From positions 124,001 through 188,000 of the forward strand of contig NZ_WWEP01000013.1 in assembly GCF_009848495.1 (NCBI RefSeq): 64,000 nt of DNA. The letters run 5' to 3'. The notes beneath the pieces were generated by a model, which was not told the origin of the DNA, ran no database searches, and saw only the letters and a program-made list of their open reading frames with translations. This document shows, piece after piece, positions 35,032 through 45,072 of the stretch. Position 1 is the first letter of the stretch; each line of letters opens with the position of its first letter. The position numbers and the translations under genes are program-made. The stretch comes from Flavobacterium sp. MK4S-17. GTDB taxonomy: Bacteria; Bacteroidota; Bacteroidia; Flavobacteriales; Flavobacteriaceae.

Positions 35032-35060
35032 AAAAAAGCCCCGCATCTGCGGGGCTTTTT
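35032..35060. terminator. Bidirectional terminator between metK and hppA
   Basis: GCCCCGC-ATCT-GCGGGGC flanked by an A-run on the left and a T-run on the right, so it works on both strands. It serves the convergent metK and pyrophosphatase genes. Confidence 0.9.
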
Positions 35061-35064
35061 ATTA

Positions 35065-37530
35065 TTATTTCTTCTGCATTTCTGCTTTAAGCTCTTCTAT
35101 TTTTTTATCTACTTCGGCATCTGTTCCTTCAAAAACCTTTTCTTCGGTTTTTATTTCCTCTTTACTGGTTTTTGTGGAAATTGTTACGGTTGCCGTTACA
35201 TTTCCATCTGCATCCACCTGCCTGTCTACAGATATTTCCTGGCTTTCCTCCTGCCCTACTACAACCGGCTGCTCAATAACTGTTGCCGACTGTACATTTA
35301 CAGGCTCGCCGCCATCGGCATGCCCGCCCAGTATCGGCGCAATTACAAGCCCTATAAGGCAGGTAAGTTTAATAAGTATATTCATAGATGGCCCCGAAGT
35401 ATCTTTAAAAGGGTCTCCCACAGTATCGCCCGTAACGGCAGCCTTATGTGCATCAGAACCTTTGTAAGTCATTTCCCCGTTAATCATGACACCTGCCTCA
35501 AAAGATTTTTTGGCATTATCCCACGCACCTCCTGCGTTATTCTGAAAAACAGCCCATAACACTCCTGATACTGTTACCCCAGCCATATAACCGCCAAGCA
35601 TTTCGGCTACAAGCTGGTTGTCTTCAGGGTAAATCAACATTCCCAGTAAAACTATTGCAATAGGGAAACCTATGGTCAGCAGGCCGGGCAACATCATCTC
35701 CCTTAAAGCTGCCTTTGTAGATATAGCAACACATTTACCGTATTCCGGCTTTCCGGTTCCTTCCATAATACCAGGTATTTCCTTAAACTGCCTTCTTACC
35801 TCATATACCATATCCATAGCAGCACGCCCTACTGAATTCATTGCCAAAGCAGAAAATACAACAGGTATCATCCCGCCAATAAACAGCATGGCAAGCACTG
35901 GAGCCTTGAATATATTGATACCGTCTATGCCTGTAAATGTTACATAGGCCGCAAATAATGCAAGAGAGGTTAATGCCGCCGAAGCAATAGCAAAGCCTTT
36001 TCCTGTAGCCGCAGTAGTATTTCCAACTGAGTCTAATATATCGGTACGTGTACGCACTTCTTTGGGTAGTTCACTCATTTCTGCTATACCTCCTGCGTTA
36101 TCTGATATAGGCCCGAAAGCATCAATGGCAAGCTGCATGGCTGTTGTTGCCATCATTGCCGAAGCTGCAAGTGCAACGCCATAAAAACCTGCAAGCGCAT
36201 AAGAGCCCCAAATTGCACCTGCAAACAATAAAATAGTTGGAAAGGTAGAAACCATACCCGTAGCCAGGCCCGCAATAATATTAGTACCTGCCCCTGTACT
36301 GGATTTTTGAACAATGGCAAGTATTGGCTTTTTGCCCAGACCAGTATAATATTCGGTTACAGAGGATATAATGCCCCCTACAAACAATCCTACCAATGCA
36401 GCCCAAAATACATTTAACGATGAAACTTCTTTAGAGCCTTCACCATAAAACTCCATCTGCATTGTGTCAGGCAGCATATACTGCACAAGGAAATAACTTG
36501 AAACCGCCACTAAAATAATAGAAACCCAGTTGCCCACATTAAGCGCGCCCTGTACCTGTGCTTCTTTTGCATTGTTATCCTTAATCCTAACCAGCAATGT
36601 GCCTATTATAGAAAACAATATACCAAAACCTGCTATAGCCATCGGCAGTAATATTGGCCCTATACCTCCAAAAGCATCGGTAAAGCCAGGATTATCTGTT
36701 ACAATATCGCGCAATACATAATTACCCAATACCATAGCCGCCAAAACTGTTGCCACATAAGACCCGAAAAGGTCGGCTCCCATTCCTGCCACATCACCCA
36801 CGTTATCACCCACATTATCTGCAATAGTGGCTGGGTTACGCGGATCATCTTCCGGTATTCCTGCCTCAACCTTACCTACAAGGTCGGCTCCTACGTCAGC
36901 AGCCTTTGTGTATATACCCCCGCCTACACGGGCAAACAAGGCAATAGATTCGGCTCCTAATGAAAAGCCTGCAAGTGTTTCCAGCACTATTGTCATTAAT
37001 TGCTGCGGGGTTTGCTGCACCCCTCCGTAAGCAGCGGCTGCCCACTGCCCTTCCATAAAGTAATGGTAAAACAGTATAAAAAATGCTGTTAAGCCTAGTA
37101 CTGCAAGCCCGGCAACACCTAGCCCCATTACAGTACCACCGCCAAATGACACTTTTAATGCCTGCGGCAGGCTGCTTCGTGCTGCCTGTGTAGTCCTCAC
37201 ATTTGATTTGGTAGCTATTTTCATACCCATGTTGCCTGCAAGAGCCGAAAAGAAGGCCCCGAAAATAAATGCAACCACAATAAGGTAATCGGTAGTGGGC
37301 ACTATGTAGGCTATTACTGCCAGTGCCGCACTGGCTATAAGTACAAAAAAGGTTAATAATCGGTATTCCGCTTTTAGGAAAGCCAGCGCGCCCTCATATA
37401 TGTAATCTGAAATCTCTTTCATTTTACCATCCCCGGCATCCTGCTTTAACACCCATGATCTTTTAGCTGCCATGAAAAGCAACCCTAAAACGGCCATTAT
37501 TAACGGCACATAAATCATTATAGAGTCCAT
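35065..37530 (-). CDS. hppA: Membrane-bound ion-translocating pyrophosphatase
   Basis: An 821-residue, roughly 16-helix pump that couples PPi hydrolysis to Na+ and/or H+ export. PPi-binding motifs are intact: [40 protein letters not shown] near residues 207-245, and the late [15 protein letters not shown] near 720. Ala and Gly in [13 protein letters not shown] (near 510) are those of K+-dependent enzymes, which in Bacteroidota mostly pump Na+. A 75-residue hydrophilic tail (about 745-821), rich in E, V, T and K, follows the last helix and is absent from typical members. Confidence 0.93.
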   Translation of the reverse strand: MDSIMIYVPLIMAVLGLLFMAAKRSWVLKQDAGDGKMKEISDYIYEGALAFLKAEYRLLTFFVLIASAALAVIAYIVPTTDYLIVVAFIFGAFFSALAGNMGMKIATKSNVRTTQAARSSLPQALKVSFGGGTVMGLGVAGLAVLGLTAFFILFYHYFMEGQWAAAAYGGVQQTPQQLMTIVLETLAGFSLGAESIALFARVGGGIYTKAADVGADLVGKVEAGIPEDDPRNPATIADNVGDNVGDVAGMGADLFGSYVATVLAAMVLGNYVLRDIVTDNPGFTDAFGGIGPILLPMAIAGFGILFSIIGTLLVRIKDNNAKEAQVQGALNVGNWVSIILVAVSSYFLVQYMLPDTMQMEFYGEGSKEVSSLNVFWAALVGLFVGGIISSVTEYYTGLGKKPILAIVQKSSTGAGTNIIAGLATGMVSTFPTILLFAGAIWGSYALAGFYGVALAASAMMATTAMQLAIDAFGPISDNAGGIAEMSELPKEVRTRTDILDSVGNTTAATGKGFAIASAALTSLALFAAYVTFTGIDGINIFKAPVLAMLFIGGMIPVVFSALAMNSVGRAAMDMVYEVRRQFKEIPGIMEGTGKPEYGKCVAISTKAALREMMLPGLLTIGFPIAIVLLGMLIYPEDNQLVAEMLGGYMAGVTVSGVLWAVFQNNAGGAWDNAKKSFEAGVMINGEMTYKGSDAHKAAVTGDTVGDPFKDTSGPSMNILIKLTCLIGLVIAPILGGHADGGEPVNVQSATVIEQPVVVGQEESQEISVDRQVDADGNVTATVTISTKTSKEEIKTEEKVFEGTDAEVDKKIEELKAEMQKK

Positions 37531-37586
37531 ATAAATTGTTTGGTTTGATTGTTAATATATTGTAAATATAACAAAAACCAAAACAG

Positions 37587-37620
37587 AAAAAGCAATACTC
37601 TGTAAAGAATATTGCTTTTT
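37587..37620 (-). terminator. Terminator after soluble pyrophosphatase gene
   Basis: An 11-bp stem (AAAAAGCAATA with TATTGCTTTTT) and 12-base loop, ending in U's on the minus strand, 23 bases past the ppa stop codon. Confidence 0.7.
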
Positions 37621-37643
37621 AGAATTATGTATTTCAAAGTTTT

Positions 37644-38174
37644 TTACCTGATACTGAACAGTTCTTCAGGTTTATTTTCTAAAGATTCAAAACGGTCAAC
37701 ACACTTGTCAATAATTTCACGTGCTTCAGTAACATCGCCCCAGCCTTCCACATCAACTTTTTTCTGCTCAAGGTCTTTATATACCTGGAAAAAGTGTTCT
37801 ATTTCTTTTAAAAGATGTGGATTAAGGTCGCTAAGGTCGTTTAATTTATTCCAAACAGGGTCGCTAACAGGAACACAAACAATTTTTTCATCCGGGCCTT
37901 TTTCATCAGCCATGTGGAAAACCCCAATAGGCTTAACTTCCATAACACACCCGGGAAAAGTAGGCTCGGTTACTAAAACAAGCACATCAAGCGGATCACC
38001 ATCCAGTGCAAGTGTTTCAGGAATAAAGCCATAATCAGCAGGATACATCATAGATGAGAAAAGCATCCTGTCATAGCGTATTTTTTTTAATTTAAAATCA
38101 TATTCATACTTGTTCCTGCTTCCTTTAGGAATTTCAATAAGAACATCAAAAGTTTTTAATCTTGCTGCTGACAT
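37644..38174 (-). CDS. ppa: Soluble inorganic pyrophosphatase (family I)
   Basis: A 176-residue cytoplasmic PPase, hydrolysing PPi to drive biosynthetic reactions. Family I motifs: VLIEIPKGSRNKYEYD near residue 12, YPADYGFIPETLALDGDPLDVLVL near 43-66 with the metal-binding Asp cluster, and KKVDVEGWGDVTEAREII near 140. The length is normal. It has its own near-perfect promoter and terminator. It neighbours the membrane pyrophosphatase, so the cell has both energy-conserving and dissipating routes for PPi. Confidence 0.96.
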   Translation of the reverse strand: MSAARLKTFDVLIEIPKGSRNKYEYDFKLKKIRYDRMLFSSMMYPADYGFIPETLALDGDPLDVLVLVTEPTFPGCVMEVKPIGVFHMADEKGPDEKIVCVPVSDPVWNKLNDLSDLNPHLLKEIEHFFQVYKDLEQKKVDVEGWGDVTEAREIIDKCVDRFESLENKPEELFSIR

Positions 38175-38219
38175 TTTTTTCTAAATAAAAATAAATTATT
38201 TTTTGTTTTTAAGCGGTTG

Positions 38220-38249
38220 CAAAAGTAGCACAAAAATACTGTATAGCAA
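38220..38249 (-). promoter_or_regulatory. Promoter of ppa
   Basis: On the minus strand, TTG (38247-38249) and TACTTTTG (38220-38227) are separated by 19 bases, an exact fit to the Bacteroidota TTG-N19-TAnnTTTG promoter. A second box, TATTTTTG, overlaps the spacer. Confidence 0.7.
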
Positions 38250-38332
38250 GTGTAAAACCTATCAATGTAATATGTTATTGAACAGGTTTTACAGAAATTT
38301 AACCTGTATTGACCAACTTTATGCATTAAAAT

Positions 38333-38357
38333 AAAAAGCCTCCAGTATATGGAGGCT
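38333..38357 (-). terminator. Terminator after Cys-rich lipoprotein gene
   Basis: A perfect AGCCTCCA / TGGAGGCT stem with a 5-base loop and U-run on the minus strand, 27 bases past the stop of the 38384 gene. Confidence 0.85.
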
Positions 38358-38383
38358 CTTTAAACATACTATAGTAGCCAGCT

Positions 38384-38932
38384 TTAAAAAAATTCTGACT
38401 CTGTTTTTGTACAGTTATAATAGCAGCCATTTTCATTGCAATAGGCTATTCTCTGCCCGTCTATTAAAAGATATTCAAGGTTACAGCCGCTTGCACAACC
38501 CCTGCAGGATGTTGATATAGAGGCAGCACCTTTTATCAGTGAAAATTTACCCTGGCTTAAATGAAGCCATACGCCTATGGAAGTTTCATACTTGTCCGAA
38601 GCTATAAGCATATAACCATAATCAATTGCGTTTGTTGCCTTCTTCTTAACAATAGCCAAACTTGTAAGTGTGGTACTGTTACCCTCTTTGTCGAGAATGT
38701 CATTTAAATCATTTAAAAGTAATTCTGGAGATGCTGTAATTACATAATTCCCATTACCTTCATCCGTGCCTATATCTCCATCCCATACAGAGCCCCTGTA
38801 TGCAATTTCAGATTCATTATTAACTGCACTCTCTTCGGCATTCATAGTTGTATCCGATTCATTGGTACAACCAGTAAAAAATGCAAAAAGCAGTAATGGT
38901 AAAATTTTTAGTAGTGTAGTGGCTTTTTTCAT
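38384..38932 (-). CDS. Cys-rich lipoprotein, unknown function (paralogue A)
   Basis: A 182-residue lipoprotein with a lipobox (FFTGCTN, Cys near residue 22). An acidic linker is followed by a compact domain of beta and helix segments (DIGTEDGNGNYVITASPELLL-type opening). The C terminus has a cysteine cluster, SCRGCASGC near residues 147-155 followed by ...YCNENGCYYNC. No family is recognised. The next upstream gene is a paralogue with the same lipobox, NGNYVIT/NGSYLIT motif, LVIKKK/VKGKTEG region and C-x2-GCA-x-GC motif. The cysteine spacing suggests metal binding or disulfides outside the cytoplasm. Confidence 0.7.
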   Translation of the reverse strand: MKKATTLLKILPLLLFAFFTGCTNESDTTMNAEESAVNNESEIAYRGSVWDGDIGTDEGNGNYVITASPELLLNDLNDILDKEGNSTTLTSLAIVKKKATNAIDYGYMLIASDKYETSIGVWLHLSQGKFSLIKGAASISTSCRGCASGCNLEYLLIDGQRIAYCNENGCYYNCTKTESEFF

Positions 38933-39025
38933 GGCAATTACTTTAGTGGATTACACCACTAAAGGTAAAGCAATCAACGCTTTTGATGCGCCAATGAAAT
39001 GTTAATTATTTAATCATGAAAATGA

Positions 39026-39559
39026 TTACCTTATTTCCTTTTCAATCTTGGTGCAGTCAGAGCATGCTGAGCAGTATAAATATTTTTTACCCGAAACTAT
39101 TTTAACGGAAGGGAGGCATCCATCAGCGCAACCACCGGTACATATAATAAATCGTCCCAGTCCATTTTCTACGCTGTCAATTTTTTCAAAATAAAAAGTA
39201 TTGCCCTTTAAGGTGAGTAGAGAGGCTATTTTTGATTTACTGCTTTTACTTTCTGCCAAAAGCATATAATAATCCGACACAGAATCTCCTTCAGTCTTTC
39301 CTTTTACTATACGGAAACTGTTTATATTATCTTCTGCATTCTCGTTGCGCAGTGCTTCTTCCCAAGCCGGCTTTATAACATCTATATTAGTGATAAGGTA
39401 AGAGCCATTATCATTTTTGCCCACAGCCTTTTCAAGATAGGAGTTTTCAGCAGGCAAACCTGCTTCACCCTCTGCTTCATTACCAGCCTTTCCGGCAGTA
39501 TCTTTACATGCTATAAAGAGTAAGGAAAGGGTAAACAAGATAAACAGATACTTTTTCAT
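39026..39559 (-). CDS. Cys-rich lipoprotein, unknown function (paralogue B)
   Basis: A 177-residue lipoprotein starting MKKYLFILFTLSL with lipobox LLFIACKD (Cys near residue 18). The ATG at 39559 is preferred: a longer frame to 39661 would run into the preceding gene and bury the signal peptide. The mature domain contains NGSYLITNIDVIKPAWEEAL and DYYMLLAESKSSKSKIASLL. It ends with CTGGCADGC and then YLYCSACSDCTKIEKEIR, so eight Cys in all, most near the C terminus. It is similar to the downstream neighbour at 38384 and probably arose by tandem duplication. Function unknown. Confidence 0.7.
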   Translation of the reverse strand: MKKYLFILFTLSLLFIACKDTAGKAGNEAEGEAGLPAENSYLEKAVGKNDNGSYLITNIDVIKPAWEEALRNENAEDNINSFRIVKGKTEGDSVSDYYMLLAESKSSKSKIASLLTLKGNTFYFEKIDSVENGLGRFIICTGGCADGCLPSVKIVSGKKYLYCSACSDCTKIEKEIR

Positions 39560-39590
39560 ATAGGCATAAGTAGATTGCAGCGTAAAGTTA

Positions 39591-42083
39591 TTAAAAATAG
39601 AAACCAAAAGTACCTTTAACCGTAAACTTATTAGCATCGGGCAGATTGAGGTAATTACCACGCCATGAAAAATCTATCCTGAATACTTTAAATATATTAC
39701 CTATACCGGCATGATATTCCCAGTAAACATCTTCGGGGGCGCGGTAGGTTATACTTGATGCATTCAGTTTAATATTATCTTCTGATACTGTGCCATAAAC
39801 TCCTTTTATGCCAACAATTTCCCTTAAATTTAAATCCCGCAGCCAAGGAACCCTTGAAAACAGCCTCCCATTAAAATTATGCTCAAGGTGCAGCGAAACA
39901 TATTCGTCGGCCACAAATTCATAATAGTTCATGTTGTTATACGTGTTTTCTATTATAAAATAGGACTGGTTGCCGGGTATTATACCCATAAGCCCCAATG
40001 GCACATCGCCAAAAATCTTTCCGGCTTCAAGTGTTGTAAATAAGCGCCCGAAACCACCTACCAAAACAGGCTGCCTGTAATAAAACTGCAGCTTCTGGTA
40101 ATTAAAGTCGCTGTTGAATATATCTTTTATCCCCTGTGAAAAATTAAGGTATAACCTTGCATAATTATAATCAACATCGGTACGTTCCACCCCATAGCCT
40201 ACCGTTTTCCTGAAGGGTGTATAATCAACCAAAAGCCCATACTCATACTGGTTTATTTCACCTTCAGTCCCCTTTGAGGGGTCGTTCGGGTCTATATAAT
40301 AATCCATATTAAAAGTATTAGGCGACGCTGTCCTTAATGTGCGGTAGGATAGGCTGGTGCGGAATACCAGGTGTTTAACCGGCTCAATTTCTGCAGCAAA
40401 AGTGGAGAAATTTACATTTGTAAGCTTACTGTTATCGCCGCTGGCAAAAATAGCGGAAGAGGCAAAACTGCGCCCCAATACATCAGAGGTCGCTGTAAGG
40501 CTGACACCTATCTGCTCAACATCCCGGCGGTTTCCGGCAGAAAGTATTACACGTTTTTTCTCGTTAACCATCCACTTGCCCGATATGCCATACTTAAATT
40601 TATTATCCTTAAAACCATAAGCAGTATAACCCTCAATACGCCAGGGGTCATTCTGCCCAAAATAAGTACGCCCGCCGGTGCGCAGCCTAAGGCCCTCCAC
40701 ATCATTATATCCTACTGTGGAGAAAATAGGCCCATAATCAAAATTACCCATTTGGTAATAACCACTGCCCAGGGTGGCCACAAGCGTGTACATCCGTTTA
40801 AATTTAGGCACTGTTTTTAAGGTGTCCAGCATTTTGTAAATACCCTTTTCATCCTTATTCAGCGATTCAAACCTGTTCTCTTCCCAATATTCATCCGGCT
40901 TGTTATGTATGGACTCATCATAATTATTTACCTCCTGGGTATAAAATTCCGAAGGCTTCTTTTTATTGAACTCATAATCACGGTACAGCGTAGTACGCTT
41001 TCCATATACACCTTTTGATTCTTCCTTTTTCCGCAGCGCAAAATCCGACATCATATGGTCGCGCTTCAGTAGGAATACGGAATCATTGAGCACATCAAAC
41101 TCCTGCTCAATATAAATATCCTTCACCCAGTTAATATTAGCACCTTTGCTTGCCGCCATACTAATTTTTTTGATGGCATAGGTAGTATCGTTTACCCAGA
41201 AATTCCCTTTAAAAGTCAGTTCATTCTTTCTACGGGGGTAAAAAACAATATTGTAGCACCACTTGTTATCTACATAGGCACTGTCATGAAGTACATAGTT
41301 ATATACATTAATACCTGTGCGCGATAATGGGCTTACAAAATCCTTATCAAAAAACTTCAGGTAATTGTTATAAATATCATACTCGGCATACAGGTCTTTA
41401 ATAAAAGCTATAATCTGCTGGTTATTGCTAAAGCCTGAGTTTTTATTGGCTTCAATAATTTCCTTTTTATCATTGGTGGTATTATCGCCATATACCTTAC
41501 CTATGCTTTCATTTATAAATATTGGCAGGTAGGTTTTCCCTGTAACGCTTGATGTATCTACATGCTTAAATATAAACTCCATACCACGGAACAGCTTGCT
41601 TGCCATAAAGGCACTGTCAATGCTGTTCATATCAAACTCTACCTTTTCATATTTATCATATTTATACTGGTCAAACATATGGAGGCCGTTTTTACGCCTC
41701 CTTTCCCATATTTTTCGAAGTATATCAATAGCAGGATTGTTTTTTTTGGATGTTTTACCTGAATAAAGCACTATTTCTTTTAGTTCCTGTGCTTCGTTTA
41801 AGGTAATCTTAAGGTTATAATTAACCGCTTTATCCAGTTTTACCTCTTTAGGGGCAAAACCCACAAAAGAAATTATCAGTTCATTATATGTGTTATCCGA
41901 TTCAAGATAAAATTTACCGTTTTCATCGGTAATCACACCTTCACTGGTGCCCTTAAAATAAACATTTGCATAAGGTATAGGCTGGTTTGTGTCATCCACT
42001 ATTAGCCCCCCAACCTTGGTTTGCGAAAAAACGGCTCCCGAAAAAATCAGGAAAAACCAGTAAAATAGTATTTTGTGCTTCAT
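39591..42083 (-). CDS. DUF5686 outer-membrane protein with carboxypeptidase-regulatory domain
   Basis: An 830-residue outer-membrane protein. It has a signal peptide (GAVFSQ), an N-terminal carboxypeptidase-regulatory-like Ig domain (about 22-105, VGGLIVDDTNQPIPYANVYFKG), and a long DUF5686 barrel region with FWVNDTTYAIKKISMAASKGANINWVKDIYIEQEF near the middle. Barrel strands run to the C-terminal phenylalanine (GTFGFYF). The family is restricted mostly to Bacteroidota and has no established function; members are abundant outer-membrane proteins. It may be co-transcribed with the two lipoproteins downstream (31 bases to the nearest). Confidence 0.85.
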   Translation of the reverse strand: MKHKILFYWFFLIFSGAVFSQTKVGGLIVDDTNQPIPYANVYFKGTSEGVITDENGKFYLESDNTYNELIISFVGFAPKEVKLDKAVNYNLKITLNEAQELKEIVLYSGKTSKKNNPAIDILRKIWERRRKNGLHMFDQYKYDKYEKVEFDMNSIDSAFMASKLFRGMEFIFKHVDTSSVTGKTYLPIFINESIGKVYGDNTTNDKKEIIEANKNSGFSNNQQIIAFIKDLYAEYDIYNNYLKFFDKDFVSPLSRTGINVYNYVLHDSAYVDNKWCYNIVFYPRRKNELTFKGNFWVNDTTYAIKKISMAASKGANINWVKDIYIEQEFDVLNDSVFLLKRDHMMSDFALRKKEESKGVYGKRTTLYRDYEFNKKKPSEFYTQEVNNYDESIHNKPDEYWEENRFESLNKDEKGIYKMLDTLKTVPKFKRMYTLVATLGSGYYQMGNFDYGPIFSTVGYNDVEGLRLRTGGRTYFGQNDPWRIEGYTAYGFKDNKFKYGISGKWMVNEKKRVILSAGNRRDVEQIGVSLTATSDVLGRSFASSAIFASGDNSKLTNVNFSTFAAEIEPVKHLVFRTSLSYRTLRTASPNTFNMDYYIDPNDPSKGTEGEINQYEYGLLVDYTPFRKTVGYGVERTDVDYNYARLYLNFSQGIKDIFNSDFNYQKLQFYYRQPVLVGGFGRLFTTLEAGKIFGDVPLGLMGIIPGNQSYFIIENTYNNMNYYEFVADEYVSLHLEHNFNGRLFSRVPWLRDLNLREIVGIKGVYGTVSEDNIKLNASSITYRAPEDVYWEYHAGIGNIFKVFRIDFSWRGNYLNLPDANKFTVKGTFGFYF

Positions 42084-42097
42084 ATATGCATATAAAC

Positions 42098-42129
42098 AAA
42101 AAACTTCACCATATATTATGATGAAGTTT
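42098..42129 (-). terminator. Terminator after pdhB
   Basis: An 8-bp stem AAACTTCA / TGAAGTTT with a 13-base loop and U's on the minus strand, about 22 bases past the pdhB stop codon. Confidence 0.6.
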
Positions 42130-42150
42130 CAAATATAGTCGATTATTCAA

Positions 42151-43128
42151 TTACTTATACATAACTTTCTTAACCGCCTTAACCACATCACCTGCATTAG
42201 GAAGCCACTCTTTTAAAAGAGCCGGAGAGTATGGTGCAGGGGTATCGGCAGTAGTAATCCTTTGTATAGGTGCATCAAGGTAATCAAAAGCCCTTTCCTG
42301 CACTATATAGGTAATTTCCGAAGCAATGCTGCCAAATGGCCATGCCTCCTCAAGCACTACAAGCCTGTTGGTTTTTTTAATTGAGTTAAGTATCGTATCA
42401 TGGTCCATAGGGCGTATAGTCCTTAAATCTATAATCTCGCAGCTTATGCCTTCTTTTTCAAGCTCATCAGCCGCAAGGAAAGCCTCTTTTAAAATTTTAC
42501 CGAAAGAAACTATGGTAACATCTTTACCCTCGCGTTTAACATCGGCAACACCAAGAGGGATAGTATACTCACCTTCAGGCACTTCACCTTTATCACCATA
42601 CATCTGTTCCGATTCCATAAAGATAACCGGGTCGTTATCGCGGATAGCTGATTTAAGCAATCCTTTTGCATCATAAGGGTTAGACGGTACAACCACTTTT
42701 AATCCGGGAGTATTTGCATACCAGTTTTCAAAAGCCTGGCTGTGTGTTGCCGCAAGCTGCCCTGCCGAAGCCGTAGGCCCGCGGAATACAATAGGGATAT
42801 TGAATTGCCCAGCCGACATTTGGCGCATTTTGGCTGCATTATTTATAATCTGGTCAATACCTACAAGCGAGAAGTTAAATGTCATGAACTCCACAATAGG
42901 CCTGTTACCATTCATGGCAGAACCTACTGCTATACCTGCAAATCCAAGCTCCGCAATAGGTGTATCAATTACCCTTTTAGGCCCAAATTCGTCAAGCATG
43001 CCTTTAGAGGCCTTATAAGCACCGTTATATTCGGCAACCTCTTCACCCATTAAGTATATAGATTCATCGCGGCGCATTTCCTCGCTCATCGCTTCGCAAA
43101 CAGCTTCCCTGAATTGTATTGTTCTCAT
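42151..43128 (-). CDS. pdhB: Pyruvate dehydrogenase E1 component, beta subunit
   Basis: A 325-residue E1-beta subunit of the alpha2-beta2 pyruvate dehydrogenase, which forms part of the thiamine-diphosphate site. Motifs: FREAVCEAMSEEMRRDESIYLMGEEVAEYNGAYK near the N terminus, VIDTPIAELGFAGIAVGSAM near 57, EFMTFNF near 85, AATHSQAFENWYANTPGLKVVVPSNPYDAKGLL near 125-157, and EEAWPFGSIASEI near 265. The ATG at 43128 gives the standard N terminus. The alpha subunit and E2/E3 genes are not nearby. It is a single gene with its own terminator. Confidence 0.94.
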   Translation of the reverse strand: MRTIQFREAVCEAMSEEMRRDESIYLMGEEVAEYNGAYKASKGMLDEFGPKRVIDTPIAELGFAGIAVGSAMNGNRPIVEFMTFNFSLVGIDQIINNAAKMRQMSAGQFNIPIVFRGPTASAGQLAATHSQAFENWYANTPGLKVVVPSNPYDAKGLLKSAIRDNDPVIFMESEQMYGDKGEVPEGEYTIPLGVADVKREGKDVTIVSFGKILKEAFLAADELEKEGISCEIIDLRTIRPMDHDTILNSIKKTNRLVVLEEAWPFGSIASEITYIVQERAFDYLDAPIQRITTADTPAPYSPALLKEWLPNAGDVVKAVKKVMYK

Positions 43129-43371
43129 TTTAATTTTAATTCCTTTAAAAGTGAATGGCAAAAATAAAACATTTAATTATAATTTGACATCTTAAAAATA
43201 CAATTATACGGCTCTTTATTTGATATTTTCTGTCTTTTAGAAAAGTAGTTGTACAAAAAACTGTTTTTCTTGAACAATTTATATCCAAAAAGTTAGCATT
43301 GCACATAAATTGTAACTGACATTTATTTATATTTAGCACAACAAGAATTTAACTAAGCTTGTAAGTAATCC

Positions 43372-44052
43372 ATGAAAAAAATTATTATCCTTTTGTTCCT
43401 TTTTGCAGCAGTTATTGCAAGTGCAAATGAATATTACAGCGCAAAAATAAAATTCCTTGATGGTGATGTAAAAGAAGGCTATGCCGAGTTACCTTCAAAC
43501 CAGTTACTTGATAATGCTATTAAATTTAAAGAATCAGAAAAAGGAAAATTAATTCGATATGATTTCGATATAATTCAATATATAATTTATCACACCGACT
43601 CGGGTAAAGAGTATTTATTTGAATGGAAAAATATAAAGTCAATATATGGTTCGAAAAAGAATCCAAAGGAGAGTAATCCTACAATAAAATACTGGTCGCT
43701 AGTGGCTTTTGCCAACCCTGCCATAAAATGTTATCGAACAGCAGACGTTTATTATATTGATGAGGAAGAGGAAATCCAATTCATTATAAAAAATAATATT
43801 GGATTGGCTTCAGTCAGTATTTCTTTTCTGCGCCCCAATGAAGAGGTACCTACAATGATAACCTCCAGCAACATGGAATCGCAAAACATGCTGGGGCGGG
43901 AAAGTAAATTCAGAAAAAGTGCCGCTTACTATTTTAAAGACATTCCTGAACTCGTAAAACGCATAGATAATAAAGAATTAAAAGCCGAAAACATTGGCGA
44001 ATTGCTAAAAGCATATCTTGTGTACATGGAAAATCAAAATTCCAAAAAATAA
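43372..44052 (+). CDS. Exported hypothetical protein
   Basis: A 226-residue protein with a classical signal peptide (MKKIIILLFLFAAVIASA). The mature part is beta-rich in its first half (YYSAKIKFLDGDVKEGYAELPSNQLLDNAIKFKE), with more helical and charged segments after residue 150 (YYFKDIPELVKRIDNKELKAENIG). No family is recognised. It stands alone between pdhB (divergent) and etfB, with over 200 bases of AT-rich DNA on each side in which I see no clear operator or RNA. It is probably periplasmic. Confidence 0.65.
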   Translation: MKKIIILLFLFAAVIASANEYYSAKIKFLDGDVKEGYAELPSNQLLDNAIKFKESEKGKLIRYDFDIIQYIIYHTDSGKEYLFEWKNIKSIYGSKKNPKESNPTIKYWSLVAFANPAIKCYRTADVYYIDEEEEIQFIIKNNIGLASVSISFLRPNEEVPTMITSSNMESQNMLGRESKFRKSAAYYFKDIPELVKRIDNKELKAENIGELLKAYLVYMENQNSKK

Positions 44053-44253
44053 ATATTTAACTGGAATATGGAAGATTGCGCCAAAATGCACATTAAGCAA
44101 TAATAAGCCATTATTCAAACATTTTTTTAGTACACACACATTTTTTCTGGTTCTTTTTTAAAAATATATTATTTAATATGCATGCATAGTTTTTTATTCC
44201 GATAAATTTAGTATTTTCGTAACGCAGAATAAACAATTTACAATCTATTAAGT

Positions 44254-45000
44254 ATGAAAATATTAGTTTGCATCAGCCACGTGCCTGATACTACTTCCAA
44301 AATTAACTTTACCAATGGCGATAGTGAGTTTGACACCAATGGTATTCAGTTTGTAATAAATCCTAATGATGAATTTGGCCTAACAAGGGCAATATGGTTT
44401 AAGGAACAGCAGGGAGCCAATGTAACTGTTGTTAATGTGGGTGGGGCCGATGCCGAAGCCACATTGAGAAAAGCTCTTGCCATAGGTGCAGATGAGGCAA
44501 TTCGTGTAAACGCAAACCCTACCGACGGCTTTTTTGTAGCAAAACAGCTTGCCGAAGTAGTTAAAAATGGAGGATATGACCTTGTTATAGCAGGAAAAGA
44601 ATCTTTAGACTATAATGGCGGTATGGTGCCCGGCATGCTTGCGGCTCTTTTAAATTATGATTTTGTAAACTCATGCATTAAGCTTGATGTTAATGGCAGT
44701 GAAGCAAAAGCTGTAAGGGAAATTGACGGAGGCAAAGAAACCCTAAGCACAAACCTGCCTTTGGTTATAGGAGGGCAAAAAGGGCTTGTTGAGGAGAAAG
44801 ACCTTAGGATACCTAACATGAGAGGTATTATGATGGCAAGGCAAAAGCAGCTTACCGTACTTGAGCCTGTAGATGCATCAGTAAATACTAAAGCAGTTAA
44901 ATTTGAAAAACCTGCGCCTAAATCAGCAGTGAAACTGATAAGCCCGGATAACCTTGATGAACTTGTAAACCTACTTCATAACGAAGCAAAGGTTATTTAA
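44254..45000 (+). CDS. etfB: Electron transfer flavoprotein, beta subunit
   Basis: A 248-residue small subunit of the soluble FAD- and AMP-binding electron carrier that takes electrons from acyl-CoA and other dehydrogenases. It starts MKILVCISHVPDTTSKINF. The nucleotide-binding segment AGKESLDYNGGMVPGMLAALL is near residue 113, and the recognition-loop region LPLVIGGQKGLVEEKDLRIPNMRGIMMARQK near 170-200. It is followed by etfA after 72 bases. A near-consensus box (TATTTTCG at 44212) lies upstream. Confidence 0.95.
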   Translation: MKILVCISHVPDTTSKINFTNGDSEFDTNGIQFVINPNDEFGLTRAIWFKEQQGANVTVVNVGGADAEATLRKALAIGADEAIRVNANPTDGFFVAKQLAEVVKNGGYDLVIAGKESLDYNGGMVPGMLAALLNYDFVNSCIKLDVNGSEAKAVREIDGGKETLSTNLPLVIGGQKGLVEEKDLRIPNMRGIMMARQKQLTVLEPVDASVNTKAVKFEKPAPKSAVKLISPDNLDELVNLLHNEAKVI

Positions 45001-45072
45001 TTCATTTATTGACTAAATCCGGTTTAACCTATTTTCAAACTTCAGAATTAAAAATTTTCAAATTAAAAAGAT

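Noticed and set aside
39560..39661. A longer start for the lipoprotein at 39026.
   Set aside because: It would overlap the DUF5686 gene and place the signal peptide and lipobox 35 residues inside the protein.
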